64,000 bases of DNA. Source: Pseudomonas sp. B21-015 (lineage in GTDB: Bacteria; Pseudomonadota; Gammaproteobacteria; Pseudomonadales; Pseudomonadaceae). Made by a program: the position numbers and the translations under genes. This document shows, piece after piece, positions 38,811 through 47,660 of the stretch (position 1 is the stretch's first letter; every line of letters begins with the position of its first letter). The notes below the pieces were generated by a model, which saw only the letters and a list, made by a program, of their open reading frames with translations, was not told the origin of the DNA and did not search any database. The stretch lies in the NCBI RefSeq assembly GCF_024749285.1, contig NZ_CP087196.1, forward strand, positions 6,076,001-6,140,000, written 5' to 3'.

Positions 38811-40499
38811 TTATTTGCCGGTAATCATCGGCAGGTTCAGCCCCTGCTCCTTGGCGCAATCGATCGCGATCTGGTAACCGGCATCGGCGTGACGCATAAC
38901 GCCAGTCGCCGGGTCGTTGTGCAGCACGCGAGCGATACGCTCGGCCGCTTCATCCGTACCGTCGCAGACAATCACCATGCCCGAGTGCTGGGAGAAGCCC
39001 ATGCCGACGCCGCCGCCGTGGTGCAGGGAAACCCAGGTCGCGCCGCTCGCGGTGTTGAGCAAGGCGTTGAGCAGTGGCCAGTCGGACACGGCGTCGGAAC
39101 CGTCCTGCATCGATTCGGTTTCGCGGTTCGGGCTGGCAACAGAGCCGGAGTCCAGGTGATCGCGACCGATCACGATTGGCGCGGACAATTCACCGCTGCG
39201 CACCATTTCGTTGAACGCCAGACCCAGCTTGGCGCGCAGGCCCAGGCCAACCCAGCAGATACGTGCCGGCAGACCCTGGAAGCTGATGCGCTCGCGGGCC
39301 ATGTCCAGCCAGTTGTGCAGGTGGGCGTCGTCCGGGATCAGTTCTTTGACCTTGGCGTCGGTCTTGTAGATGTCCTGCGGGTCGCCCGACAGTGCAGCCC
39401 AACGGAATGGGCCGATGCCACGGCAGAACAGCGGACGGATGTAAGCCGGTACGAAGCCTGGGAAGTCGAATGCGTTTTCCACGCCCTCTTCCTGGGCCAT
39501 CTGACGGATGTTGTTGCCGTAGTCGAAAGTCGGTACCCCCATTTTCTGGAAGTCCAACATCGCCTTGACGTGCACAGCCATCGATTGCTTGGCAGCTTTG
39601 ATCACAGCGGCGGGTTCGGTCTTGGCGCGAGCACGGTACTGGTCCCAGGTCCAGCCGGCCGGCAGGTAGCCGTTGAGTGGGTCGTGGGCGCTGGTCTGGT
39701 CGGTGACCATGTCCGGGCGCACACCGCGCTTGACCAGTTCCGGCAGGATTTCTGCCGCGTTGCCCAGCAGGGCAATGGAAATCGCTTTGCCTTCCTTGGT
39801 GTATTTGGCGATGCGGGCCAGCGCGTCGTCGAGGTCGGTGGCTTGCTCGTCGACATAGCGGCTTTTCAGGCGGAAATCGATGCTCACTTGCTGGCATTCG
39901 ATGTTCAGCGAGCAAGCGCCGGCCAGGGTTGCGGCCAGAGGCTGGGCGCCGCCCATGCCGCCGAGGCCTGCGGTCAGGACCCAACGACCTTTAAGGTCAT
40001 CGTTGTAGTGTTGGCGACCGGCTTCGACGAAGGTTTCGTAGGTGCCCTGGACGATGCCCTGGCTGCCGATGTAGATCCAGCTGCCGGCGGTCATCTGGCC
40101 GTACATGGCCAGGCCTTTGGCGTCCAGTTCGTTGAAGTGTTCCCAACTGGCCCAGTGTGGTACCAGGTTGGAGTTGGCGATCAGTACGCGCGGGGCGTTG
40201 CTGTGGGTCTTGAATACGCCGACCGGCTTGCCGGATTGCACCAGCAGGGTCTCGTCGTCGTTCAGGTTGGTCAGGCTTTCGACGATCTTGTCGTAGCATT
40301 CCCAGTTACGTGCCGCACGACCGATACCACCGTAAACCACCAGCTCTTTAGGGTTCTCGGCGACTTCCGGGTCGAGGTTGTTCATCAGCATGCGCAGCGG
40401 CGCTTCAGTCAGCCAGCTCTTGGCGGTCAGCTTGTTACCGCGAGCAGCGCGGATTTCGACATTGCGGTATTTAGTAGGTTTCTGGGTGTTGTCAGTCAC
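38811..40499 (-). CDS. hutU: Urocanate hydratase HutU
   Basis: HutU hydrates urocanate to imidazolonepropionate using tightly bound NAD+ as an electrophile, step two of the pathway. The gene starts with GTG at 40499, eight bases after GAGGAG, and encodes 562 residues ([14 protein letters not shown]). The NAD-binding segment is [15 protein letters not shown]; other signatures are [15 protein letters not shown] and the C-terminal [15 protein letters not shown]. It is the first gene of the main hut transcript, controlled from the sigma-54 promoter and HutC operator described upstream. Confidence 0.97.
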   Translation of the reverse strand: MTDNTQKPTKYRNVEIRAARGNKLTAKSWLTEAPLRMLMNNLDPEVAENPKELVVYGGIGRAARNWECYDKIVESLTNLNDDETLLVQSGKPVGVFKTHSNAPRVLIANSNLVPHWASWEHFNELDAKGLAMYGQMTAGSWIYIGSQGIVQGTYETFVEAGRQHYNDDLKGRWVLTAGLGGMGGAQPLAATLAGACSLNIECQQVSIDFRLKSRYVDEQATDLDDALARIAKYTKEGKAISIALLGNAAEILPELVKRGVRPDMVTDQTSAHDPLNGYLPAGWTWDQYRARAKTEPAAVIKAAKQSMAVHVKAMLDFQKMGVPTFDYGNNIRQMAQEEGVENAFDFPGFVPAYIRPLFCRGIGPFRWAALSGDPQDIYKTDAKVKELIPDDAHLHNWLDMARERISFQGLPARICWVGLGLRAKLGLAFNEMVRSGELSAPIVIGRDHLDSGSVASPNRETESMQDGSDAVSDWPLLNALLNTASGATWVSLHHGGGVGMGFSQHSGMVIVCDGTDEAAERIARVLHNDPATGVMRHADAGYQIAIDCAKEQGLNLPMITGK

Positions 40500-40504
40500 G
40501 AAAA

Positions 40505-40606
40505 AGACTCCTCAGCGATCAAATCCAAACCAACCCTGGCGGTGGGCGAGCCAGCCTGTGCGCATCGTTGCGCCACAAGCGAATCAGTGGACGTTACGAG
40601 GAGTCT
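40505..40606 (-). promoter_or_regulatory. Perfect inverted repeat able to mask the hutU ribosome-binding site
   Basis: AGACTCCTC (40505-40513) and GAGGAGTCT (40598-40606) are exact reverse complements, 84 bases apart. In the hutU mRNA the downstream arm is the Shine-Dalgarno (GAGGAGTCT) and the upstream arm is its 9-base complement. Pairing would hide the ribosome-binding site. Shorter GC stems are possible in the loop. Confidence 0.5.
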
Positions 40607-40633
40607 CGATCGACTCATACGCATACGTCTTTA

Positions 40634-40647
40634 CTTGTACATACAAG
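40634..40647. promoter_or_regulatory. HutC operator at the hutU promoter
   Basis: CTTGTACATACAAG is a perfect dyad (6+2+6) of the TGTA-N2-TACA type recognised by Pseudomonas HutC. It spans about -6 to +8 of the predicted hutU start site, so bound HutC would block promoter opening; urocanate is the known inducer. Confidence 0.8.
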
Positions 40648-40651
40648 CATA

Positions 40652-40668
40652 TGCAATCAAGCGGCCAA
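40652..40668 (-). promoter_or_regulatory. Sigma-54 promoter of hutU
   Basis: Read on the minus strand, TTGGCCGCTTGATTGCA has the invariant -24 GG and -12 GC in exact spacing and matches TTGGC at the start and TTGCA at the end of the consensus. The predicted start is near 40641, giving a leader of about 140 nt. Confidence 0.75.
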
Positions 40669-40798
40669 CTTGCCGGATAAACATTCAATAAAAATTCTGA
40701 AAGGGCAGGAAAGCGCCTGGATCAAGGGCTCTGGCGCAGATGAAATTTTTCGAGGGGATTTGGCGGAAGGGGCGAAGGCTGTTACTTGAGCGGGGTTT

Positions 40799-40815
40799 TG
40801 CGCCACGCTGGGGCG
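40799..40815. promoter_or_regulatory. Possible NtrC-type enhancer site upstream of hutU
   Basis: TGCGCCACGCTGGGGCG resembles the NtrC consensus TGCACCA-N3-TGGTGCA with three mismatches and the correct 17-base length, centred about 165 bases upstream of the predicted hutU start, a usual enhancer distance. Confidence 0.35.
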
Positions 40816-40866
40816 TTCGGTAACAAAGTGGTGCGCGATGGGAAACGAGGTTCAGGCCCTGAAAAG

Positions 40867-40932
40867 CATCGCGGGCAAGCCCGCTCCCACAAGTACGATG
40901 ATGTCCCTGTGGGAGCGGGCTTGCCCGCGATA
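40867..40932. repeat. REP pair, GCGGGCAAGCCCGC type
   Basis: CATCGCGGGCAAGCCCGCTCCCAC and its inverted copy, only about 18 bases apart, immediately after the hutD stop codon. Confidence 0.87.
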
Positions 40933-40951
40933 GAGGCGACTCGGTGCTGGA

Positions 40952-41521
40952 TCAGCGCGCAATCAGCTCGATCACACAGCACTGACCCTTGATAGAGATA
41001 TCCAGCAGCCCGGCGTTACCATCCAGTTGCAGGCAATCATGGCGACCGAGTTGCGATGCGCTGTTACCGACCTTCACTTCAAGCGCTTCACTGACACTGA
41101 ATACCAGCAGAGTCCCGGCCTCACTAAAAAACCGCTGCTTACCTTCCAGCCACTGCAACCGCGCGCGGTAACGATCCGGCGCATAAATCAGGTTGAAATC
41201 GCGAATCGGTCCGCCGAGCAATGCGCAGAACACGTGACTCTCGCCACTGAAAGCAAACGGGTCCAGCGGTAACAACGCCCGCGTGTCCTGACCATCGACG
41301 CGCAAGGTCATGCCCTCGCCTTGCAGCACGGTGATCACCCGCTCATAACCGGCAAAAGTGGAAAACCCGCCCGACTCGCCGATGTCGGCAATCGACAGGC
41401 GCCAGCCAAAACCATCAAGGCCCACACCGGTATCGCGGGTGATTTCTTCGGTGCTGCCGCCGCCGTTTTTCCACGGCATGCGCGGGTAATCTTCAGCGCG
41501 TAAAACCTTCAACTGACCCAT
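40952..41521 (-). CDS. hutD: HutD family protein
   Basis: A 189-residue cupin-fold (bicupin) protein of the HutD/Ves family with no known enzyme activity. It begins MGQLKVLRAEDYPRMPWKNGGGSTEEI, the family signature. In P. fluorescens SBW25 HutD is thought to tune the maximum level of hut expression, possibly by binding urocanate or formylglutamate. It lies 27 bases downstream of hutC, in the same direction, so hutC-hutD form a regulatory operon separate from hutU. Confidence 0.93.
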   Translation of the reverse strand: MGQLKVLRAEDYPRMPWKNGGGSTEEITRDTGVGLDGFGWRLSIADIGESGGFSTFAGYERVITVLQGEGMTLRVDGQDTRALLPLDPFAFSGESHVFCALLGGPIRDFNLIYAPDRYRARLQWLEGKQRFFSEAGTLLVFSVSEALEVKVGNSASQLGRHDCLQLDGNAGLLDISIKGQCCVIELIAR

Positions 41522-41548
41522 TTATATCTCTTTGTTATTGATGGCTCT

Positions 41549-42310
41549 TTATTTATGAAACCGTCCTTCCAGACGATGACGGGAACCGGGGTGGATCAAA
41601 CGGGCGGCGGTCACTGGCTGACGGCCGGACCAGGTGCGGCGACGAATCAGCAGGCACGGCTCGCCCTTTTCAATCTGCAGCAACTTGCACTCGGACGGCT
41701 CAGCCAGAATCGCTTCGACCACGTGCTCGCCTTCGGTCAACGGCGCAACCTGATTCAGATAGGCGTAAGGCGTTTGCAGGGTAAAGTCTTGCTTGAGGTA
41801 GTCCGGTGCCACCAGCGCGTTGACGAAACGGTCTTCGATTTGCACCGGAATATCGTTTTCGAAATGCACGATCAGCGAGTGGAACACTTTCTGGCCTTCG
41901 CGCATGTCCAGGGCCAGGGCCCGCTCGGAACCGGCGGCCTCTTCTTCGAGGGTGATCACCTTGCAAGTGTGACGATGGCCACGGGAGGCGATCTCGTCGG
42001 CGATGTTGTGCACTTCAAACAAGGCAGACTGACTTTTCGGCTCGGCGACGAACGTACCGACACCCTGCATACGCACCAGCAAGCCATCGGCAGTCATCTC
42101 GCGCAGGGCGCGGTTGATGGTCATGCGGCTGAAACCCAACTGGCTGACCAACTCGCTTTCCGACGGAACGCGGTAGTGCGGTGGCCAGTTTCCACTGTCG
42201 ATTTGCTGGGTGATCATTTGTTTTACGCGGGCGTACAAGGGCGCCGGACTGTCGCCCAGATTGGCGCTCAGATTGGCATTCGGCGGCAATGTGGCAGAGG
42301 GAGTCGGCAC
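41549..42310 (-). CDS. hutC: Histidine-utilisation repressor HutC (GntR family)
   Basis: HutC represses hut genes until urocanate accumulates. The gene starts with GTG at 42310 behind AAGGAT and encodes 253 residues. The N-terminal winged helix-turn-helix (about residues 20-90) contains VPSESELVSQLGFSRMTINRAL, typical of the GntR/HutC subfamily; the C-terminal UTRA domain (about 105-245) binds the effector. It is divergent from hutF, and the dyad at 42382-42391 lies between them, so HutC probably regulates both itself and hutF. Confidence 0.97.
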   Translation of the reverse strand: MPTPSATLPPNANLSANLGDSPAPLYARVKQMITQQIDSGNWPPHYRVPSESELVSQLGFSRMTINRALREMTADGLLVRMQGVGTFVAEPKSQSALFEVHNIADEIASRGHRHTCKVITLEEEAAGSERALALDMREGQKVFHSLIVHFENDIPVQIEDRFVNALVAPDYLKQDFTLQTPYAYLNQVAPLTEGEHVVEAILAEPSECKLLQIEKGEPCLLIRRRTWSGRQPVTAARLIHPGSRHRLEGRFHK

Positions 42311-42381
42311 GGTTAATCCTTGTTCGTTTAGTAAAGGTTGCTAGCTTGCCGGAGTTTACCGAGCAGGCAAACGTCTGTATA

Positions 42382-42391
42382 TGTATATACA
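42382..42391. promoter_or_regulatory. HutC operator in the hutC-hutF divergent region
   Basis: TGTATATACA is a perfect 10-bp palindrome matching the core of the hutU operator (TGTA-N2-TACA). It lies 26 bases before the hutF ATG and 72 bases before the hutC GTG. Confidence 0.75.
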
Positions 42392-42417
42392 AATAACACA
42401 CGATGGGGTGCTGAACC

Positions 42418-43782
42418 ATGTCCGCCTTCTTTGCCGAACGCGCGCTGCTGCCTAGTGGATGGGCCAACAATGTACGTCTTGAGGTCAGCGCCGATGGCGT
42501 ACTGACCCATGTCCAGGCCGATTCCCACGCAGATGGCGCCGAACGGTTGAGCGGCCCGCTGCTGCCGGGGATGCCGAATTTACACTCCCACGCCTTCCAG
42601 CGGGCCATGGCCGGGCTGGCGGAAGTGGCGGGAAATCCGAACGACAGTTTCTGGACCTGGCGTGATTTGATGTACCGTCTGGTCGGAAAAATCAGCCCGG
42701 ACCAACTCGGCGTCATCGCCCGTCAGCTGTACATCGAAATGCTCAAGGCCGGCTACACCTCGGTCGCGGAGTTTCATTACGTACATCACGACAATAACGG
42801 CCAGCCTTATGCAGACCCGGCCGAACTGGCGCTGCGCATCAGCCAGGCGGCCAGCTCTGCCGGTATCGGGTTGACCCTTTTGCCCGTGCTCTACAGCCAC
42901 TCCGGTTTCGGTGGCCAGGCCCCGAATGAAGGCCAGCGCCGCTTTATCAACAGCACCGAAAACTACCTGAAACTTCAGTCGCGCTTGCAGCCGATCCTGG
43001 CGCAGCAACCGGCGCAGTCGCTCGGCCTGTGTTTCCACTCGTTACGCGCGGTCACACCGCAGCAGATCAGCGAAGTGCTGGCGGCCAGCGACAAGCAGTG
43101 CCCGGTACACATTCACATTGCCGAACAGCAGAAAGAAGTCGACGACTGCCTGAGCTGGAGCGGTCGTCGTCCGCTGCAATGGCTGTACGAAAACACCGAA
43201 GTCGATCAGCGCTGGTGCCTGGTCCACGCCACTCACGCCAACCCGGAAGAAGTCACGCTCATGGCCAAAAGCCGCGCCATCGCCGGCCTGTGCCTGACCA
43301 CCGAAGCCAACCTCGGTGACGGGATTTTCCCGGCGGTGGACTTCCTGGCTCAGGGTGGGCGCATGGGCATCGGTTCCGACAGCCATGTGTCGTTGAGCGT
43401 GGTGGAAGAGTTGCGCTGGCTGGAATATGGCCAGCGTCTGCGCGATCAGCGGCGTAATCGGTTGTATGGCGCGGATCAGCCGATGGTCGGCCGCACGCTG
43501 TACGACGCGGCGCTGGATGGCGGTGCCCAGGCATTGGGCCAACCGATTGGTGGCCTGGAAGTCGGCAAACGTGCCGACTGGCTGGTGCTGGACGGCAACG
43601 ATCCGTACCTGGCGACAGCCAGTGGCGACGGAATTCTCAATCGGTGGTTGTTTGCCGGCGGCGATCGCCAGGTGCGGGATGTGCTGGTCAACGGCCAATG
43701 GGTCGTGCGTGACGGGCGACATGCCGGTGAAGAAGAAAGCAACCGCGCATTCACCCAAGTCCTGCGCGACCTCTTGGGCTGA
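42418..43782 (+). CDS. hutF: N-formimino-L-glutamate deiminase HutF
   Basis: HutF converts N-formiminoglutamate to N-formylglutamate and ammonia, step four in the five-step pathway; its presence with HutG shows this organism does not use the HutG formiminohydrolase route. It has 454 residues, amidohydrolase superfamily, with metal-binding LLPGMPNLHSHAFQRAMAG, HIHIAEQQKEVDDC, LVHATHANPEE and the catalytic-Asp segment GSDSHVSLS. It is the only plus-strand hut gene, divergent from hutC. Confidence 0.97.
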   Translation: MSAFFAERALLPSGWANNVRLEVSADGVLTHVQADSHADGAERLSGPLLPGMPNLHSHAFQRAMAGLAEVAGNPNDSFWTWRDLMYRLVGKISPDQLGVIARQLYIEMLKAGYTSVAEFHYVHHDNNGQPYADPAELALRISQAASSAGIGLTLLPVLYSHSGFGGQAPNEGQRRFINSTENYLKLQSRLQPILAQQPAQSLGLCFHSLRAVTPQQISEVLAASDKQCPVHIHIAEQQKEVDDCLSWSGRRPLQWLYENTEVDQRWCLVHATHANPEEVTLMAKSRAIAGLCLTTEANLGDGIFPAVDFLAQGGRMGIGSDSHVSLSVVEELRWLEYGQRLRDQRRNRLYGADQPMVGRTLYDAALDGGAQALGQPIGGLEVGKRADWLVLDGNDPYLATASGDGILNRWLFAGGDRQVRDVLVNGQWVVRDGRHAGEEESNRAFTQVLRDLLG

Positions 43783-43792
43783 CGCAAAAAAA

Positions 43793-43881
43793 TGTGGGAG
43801 CGAGCCTGCTCGCGATAGGGCCGTCAAATTCAACAGATATGTTGACTGACATTCCGCTATCGCGAGCAGGCTCGCTCCCAC
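43793..43881. repeat. REP pair, GAGCCTGCTCGC type
   Basis: TGTGGGAGCGAGCCTGCTCGCGAT and its inverted copy lie between the convergent hutF and lipocalin genes, about 40 bases apart. Confidence 0.87.
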
Positions 43882-43904
43882 CATTTTTGATCTTCAGCGG
43901 CAGC

Positions 43905-44474
43905 CTAATTCGAAGTCTTCGCCATCTTGGTATCCGACGTGCGCCAGATCAGTCGCGTCGTGTCATACCCCTGCTGACGCGCCTTGCTCAGCAGTTCTTC
44001 GCGCACCACGCCATTGACCGTCGGGGTCCGTGACAGCAGCCAGAGGTGACGCCGGCCCGGGTCGCCGACAATTGCGGTCTTGTAATCATCGCTGACGTAC
44101 AACACCCAGTATTCTCCCTTCGCCACACCGGGTATCAGTCGCGAGAACCAGGTATCGAATTCGACCCAGAGCTTGTCAGCCTTGCCGGGCACCTGTGGAT
44201 AAGCCGTGCCTTTGGCCTCTTCCCATTGCCAGTCCGACGTCAGGCAGCGATTCAGCACTGCCATGTCGCCATCAGGCTTGAGGGTGTAATGGGCCTCGGA
44301 TTGTGCACAGTTACGCTGGAAATACACCGGCAGACGCGCCAACTCGTACCAGGTTCCCTGGTAGCGCTTGAGGTTGACCGTGTTGACGGTCTTGGGTGCC
44401 AACGGATCTACGCCAGAAGTGGCGCAGCCGGCCAATACCAGGCCGGCAAAAAGAACGATCAGTAACCGCTTCAT
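43905..44474 (-). CDS. blc: Outer-membrane lipocalin lipoprotein (Blc-like)
   Basis: A 189-residue bacterial lipocalin. The signal peptide ends in the lipobox LAGC (Cys17), followed by ATSGVDP, so it is probably sorted to the outer membrane. The lipocalin signature GTWYELARLPVYFQRNC starts the beta barrel; AYPQVPGKADKLWVEF and GEYWVLYVSDDYKTAIVGDP are further barrel strands typical of Blc. Blc binds lysophospholipids in E. coli. It is followed 33 bases upstream by a small lipoprotein gene in the same direction, as in P. aeruginosa. Confidence 0.93.
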   Translation of the reverse strand: MKRLLIVLFAGLVLAGCATSGVDPLAPKTVNTVNLKRYQGTWYELARLPVYFQRNCAQSEAHYTLKPDGDMAVLNRCLTSDWQWEEAKGTAYPQVPGKADKLWVEFDTWFSRLIPGVAKGEYWVLYVSDDYKTAIVGDPGRRHLWLLSRTPTVNGVVREELLSKARQQGYDTTRLIWRTSDTKMAKTSN

Positions 44475-44507
44475 TATTTTTTTCTCCCGTGGGCGCGTAG
44501 CCCCGGT

Positions 44508-44762
44508 TTATTTCAGGCCTTGGCCAGAGAACATCAGCACTTTGTCACCGGCGTACTGCACGCTGATAAAGCTGTTTTTGTCACCCCAGGTGCAGCTGGA
44601 CATGCCGAGCGCGCCCGAGCAGTCGGTGGGTTTGCCCAGCAAGGTTTCAACCTCGGCCTTGGGCATGCCGGTCGACAGCTTCGAGTAGTTTTCCTGATTG
44701 ATCTTGCCGCACGCGGCCAACAACACGCAGAACGAGAGCAAGGCGATAGATCGCAGCGACAT
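44508..44762 (-). CDS. Small lipoprotein (SmpA/OmlA- or DUF3862-like)
   Basis: An 84-residue protein with a lipobox LLAAC (Cys18) and a short globular part. The stretch LSTGMPKAEVETLLGKPTDC resembles the BamE/DUF3862-type helix-turn fold. Two further Cys residues (in PTDCSGALGMSSCTW) may form a disulphide. It is probably co-transcribed with the lipocalin gene downstream. Function is unknown. Confidence 0.85.
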   Translation of the reverse strand: MSLRSIALLSFCVLLAACGKINQENYSKLSTGMPKAEVETLLGKPTDCSGALGMSSCTWGDKNSFISVQYAGDKVLMFSGQGLK

Positions 44763-45056
44763 GGTGTAACTCCTGGTGCGAAGGGAATGGCATGGCTGCC
44801 AAGCTGAAGCTTAGAAGAGAAAACCCCTGTCTGGTTCCCTGACCCTCCGGCTATTTGTTCGGCCGCCCGTCAGGCTTTTGCCGATAAATCAGCCACTTTC
44901 TCGTGTCGTTGAGTATTTCGTCGGTTTTCGTCAAACCCGCCTAATCTTTGGCGCTGGCCAGTCGACATAAAAGCAGCGCCAAGCCTTCTACTGTGGCAAA
45001 TTGACGCCTCTTTGCTGACCAGCCCCTGCGCGGTAGATCATTTAATGACCAGAAAT

Positions 45057-46937
45057 ATGAAATTCAGCCACAAAATCTTGCTGGCAGCCGCTCTCGTGGT
45101 GGCCGTCGCATTTGCCTGTTTCATCCTGTTCAACGATTACCGCCAGCGGCAGACCCTGCGCAGCAGTACCGAATCCTCGATGCAGGAACTCGGCAGCCTG
45201 ACCACCAGCAACATCCAGACCTGGCTGGAAAGCCGCATCCAATTGCTGCAATCGCTGTCCCAGCAGATCGCGGTGGACGGCAGCGCCCAAGCCAACCTCA
45301 AGCGCGCCATCGACCTGCCGGCCTACACCAGCAACTTCCAGCTGAGCTACTTCGGCGGCACCGATGGCGTAATGTTCTCGGTCCCGGCCGGCAATCGCGC
45401 CGCGGACTACGACCCGCGTGCCCGTGGCTGGTACAAAGCGGCCAATAGCGCACAACAGACCATCGTCACCGAACCCTATATCGCGGCCTCGTCGGGCAAA
45501 CTGGTGATCACCGTGGCCACGCCGGTGAAGCACCAGAGCCAGATGATTGGCGTCGCCGGCGCGGATATTGACCTGTCCAGCGTCAGCGCGATCATCAACT
45601 CGCTGAATTTCGGCGGTCATGGCCATGCGTTCATTGTCAGCGCCGACGGCAAAATCCTGATCCACCCCGACAGCAAACTGGTGCTCAAGAACCTGGCCGA
45701 CGCCTACCCCAACGGCGCGCCAAAAATCAGCCCGGAGCTGAAAGAAGTCGAAGTGGACGGCAAAGCCCAGTTCATCTCCTTCACCCACATTAACGGTGTG
45801 CCTTCGGCGGACTGGTACGTAGCACTGGTGCTGGATCAGGAAACCGCCTTCTCGATGCTCAGCGAATTCCGTACTTCGGCGATTATTGCCATGGTCATCG
45901 CCGTGGTGATCATCATCGCGCTGCTGGGCATGTTGATCCGCGTACTGATGCAACCGCTGCTGATCATGGGCCGCGCCATGCATGACATCGCCGAGGGCGA
46001 AGGTGACCTGACCAAACGCCTGACCATCCACGGCCAGGACGAATTCGGTGCACTGGGCACCTCGTTCAACCGTTTCGTCGAGCGTATCCATACCTCGATC
46101 CGGGAAGTGTCCTCGGCCACCGGCCAGGTCAACGAAGTGGCCTTGCGGGTGGTGGCGGCCTCCAACTCGTCGATGTTCAACTCCGACCAGCAAGCTTCGC
46201 GCACCAGCAGTGTGGCAGCGGCGATCAACGAACTGGGCGCCGCCGCCCAGGAAATCGCCCAGAACGCCGCCCTCGCCTCCCAGCACTCCAGCGACGCGCG
46301 GGCCCTGGCCGAAGACGGTCAGCAAGTAGTGGATAAAACCATCGCCGCCATGCAGCAACTGTCAGCGAAGATCAGCGATTCGTGCGGCAACATCGAAACG
46401 CTCAACAGCAACACGGTGAACATCGGTCAGATTCTGGAAGTGATCACCAGCATCTCGCAACAGACCAACCTGCTGGCGCTCAATGCGGCCATCGAGGCGG
46501 CCCGTGCCGGTGAAGCCGGCCGTGGTTTTGCCGTGGTCGCCGATGAGGTGCGCAACCTCGCCCACCGCACTCAGGATTCGGCGCAGCAAGTGCAGAAGAT
46601 GATCGAGGAGCTGCAAGTCGGCGCCCGAGAAGCGGTCAGCACCATGACCGACAGCCAGCACCAGAGCGAAAGCAGCGTCGGCATCGCCAACCAGGCCGGC
46701 GAACGCTTGGGCAGCGTGACGCAGCGCATCGGTGAGATTGACGGGATGAACCAGTCGGTGGCCACCGCGACCGAAGAGCAGACGGCCGTGGTTGAGTCGA
46801 TCAACGTCGACATCACCGAAATCAATACGCTGAATCAGGAAGGTGTGGAGAACTTGCAGTCGACCTTGCGTGCGTGTGCCGACCTTGAGCAGCAGGCGGC
46901 GCGATTGAAGCAGTTGGTGGGTAGCTTCAGGATCTAA
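45057..46937 (+). CDS. Methyl-accepting chemotaxis protein with dCache_1 sensor domain
   Basis: A 626-residue chemoreceptor (626 from the ATG at 45057; an ATG at 45045 would add four residues, and neither has a strong ribosome-binding site). TM1 is about residues 7-26, the periplasmic dCache_1 domain about 35-270, TM2 about 272-296, then HAMP and the signalling domain with [19 protein letters not shown]. The membrane-distal pocket has Tyr118, Arg123, Trp125, Tyr126, Tyr141 and Asp170, aligned with the amino-acid motif of PctA-type receptors, but the position equivalent to PctA Asp146 is Ala143. The ligand may therefore not be an ordinary amino acid. Confidence 0.93.
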   Translation: MKFSHKILLAAALVVAVAFACFILFNDYRQRQTLRSSTESSMQELGSLTTSNIQTWLESRIQLLQSLSQQIAVDGSAQANLKRAIDLPAYTSNFQLSYFGGTDGVMFSVPAGNRAADYDPRARGWYKAANSAQQTIVTEPYIAASSGKLVITVATPVKHQSQMIGVAGADIDLSSVSAIINSLNFGGHGHAFIVSADGKILIHPDSKLVLKNLADAYPNGAPKISPELKEVEVDGKAQFISFTHINGVPSADWYVALVLDQETAFSMLSEFRTSAIIAMVIAVVIIIALLGMLIRVLMQPLLIMGRAMHDIAEGEGDLTKRLTIHGQDEFGALGTSFNRFVERIHTSIREVSSATGQVNEVALRVVAASNSSMFNSDQQASRTSSVAAAINELGAAAQEIAQNAALASQHSSDARALAEDGQQVVDKTIAAMQQLSAKISDSCGNIETLNSNTVNIGQILEVITSISQQTNLLALNAAIEAARAGEAGRGFAVVADEVRNLAHRTQDSAQQVQKMIEELQVGAREAVSTMTDSQHQSESSVGIANQAGERLGSVTQRIGEIDGMNQSVATATEEQTAVVESINVDITEINTLNQEGVENLQSTLRACADLEQQAARLKQLVGSFRI

Positions 46938-46954
46938 GGCGCTCTTGATGACCT

Positions 46955-47031
46955 CATCGCGAGCAGGCTCGCTCCCACAGTGGATCTCCAGAGCGACAAA
47001 GATCCATGTGGGAGCGAGCCTGCTCGCGATG
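46955..47031. repeat. REP pair, GAGCAGGCTCGC type
   Basis: CATCGCGAGCAGGCTCGCTCCCACA and its inverted copy between the convergent chemoreceptor and DUF924 genes, about 27 bases apart. Confidence 0.87.
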
Positions 47032-47054
47032 GCGGTATCAGCAACAACGAAAAG

Positions 47055-47657
47055 CTAGAAGCGGGATCCGGGACCTGAAAGAAACTCCAGCTCCTCAGCC
47101 GTAGACTCACGCCCCAACACCACATTGCGATGGGGAAACCGCCCAAACCGCGCAATGATCTTCTGATGCCGCTCGGCATAATCCAGGTTATCGGCAAACA
47201 CCGCCCGATCCGCCTCCGGTTGCTGTTCAACCAGATCAAGAAACCGCGAAACCGCTTCGTTCTGCACGGCCAGATTTTCGCAATGCTCGAACACCAGGTA
47301 GATAAACACCTGCTGGATCGGTCGCAGTTGCCGATCGAAATCCGCGGCAGTGCCCTGCGCTACCAGTGCCTGAGCCCTGAGATCGCCGGAAAAGGATTTG
47401 GGGGTATCGCGAAAGATCATACGCGGCAGTTGATCGAGTAACAGCACCAGAGCCAGCCAACCTTCGGGGCGTTGCGCCCACTCGGTCAATCCACCGGCCA
47501 GTGCCTGCTCGACCAGGTCCCCGAAACGCATCCGCGCTTCGAGGTCCTGACTGTCACGCTTGCCGAACCATAACTTGCCCTTGTCAGCCGCTATTTCGTT
47601 GGGTGATTCGAAAGATCCGAACCACCATTCGAGTAACGGCTGCCAAGGCGCGGTCAT
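47055..47657 (-). CDS. DUF924 family protein
   Basis: A 200-residue cytosolic, all-helical (TPR-like) protein of the DUF924 family, with characteristic WWFG near the N terminus, LVLLLDQLPRMIFRDTP, and the C-terminal RFGRFPHRNVVLGRES. No enzymatic function is established for the family. It starts three bases after the fbp stop, and its AAGGAG ribosome-binding site lies inside the last fbp codons, so the two are translated from one message. A link with gluconeogenesis is only suggested by this coupling. Confidence 0.9.
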   Translation of the reverse strand: MTAPWQPLLEWWFGSFESPNEIAADKGKLWFGKRDSQDLEARMRFGDLVEQALAGGLTEWAQRPEGWLALVLLLDQLPRMIFRDTPKSFSGDLRAQALVAQGTAADFDRQLRPIQQVFIYLVFEHCENLAVQNEAVSRFLDLVEQQPEADRAVFADNLDYAERHQKIIARFGRFPHRNVVLGRESTAEELEFLSGPGSRF

Positions 47658-47660
47658 GGT

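Larger units (their letters stand above)
40500..40951. other. hutU-hutD intergenic control region
   Basis: 452 bases without a gene. From the hutU side it holds the hutU leader with a long-range inverted repeat, the HutC operator, the sigma-54 promoter, a possible NtrC site (40799-40815), and a REP pair. The CbrAB and NtrBC two-component systems are known to drive hut through sigma-54 in P. fluorescens, so their sites are expected here. Confidence 0.7.

Noticed and set aside
44880..44887. GCCGATAA, a perfect FliA -10 element upstream of the dCache chemoreceptor gene
   Set aside because: The -35 position (GGCCGCCC) does not match TAAAGTTT at all, and an 8-base match is expected about twice by chance in a window of this size.
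45042..46358. 438-codon open frame antisense to the dCache chemoreceptor
   Set aside because: Shadow of the sense gene; Asp/His/Gly-rich composition typical of antisense frames.
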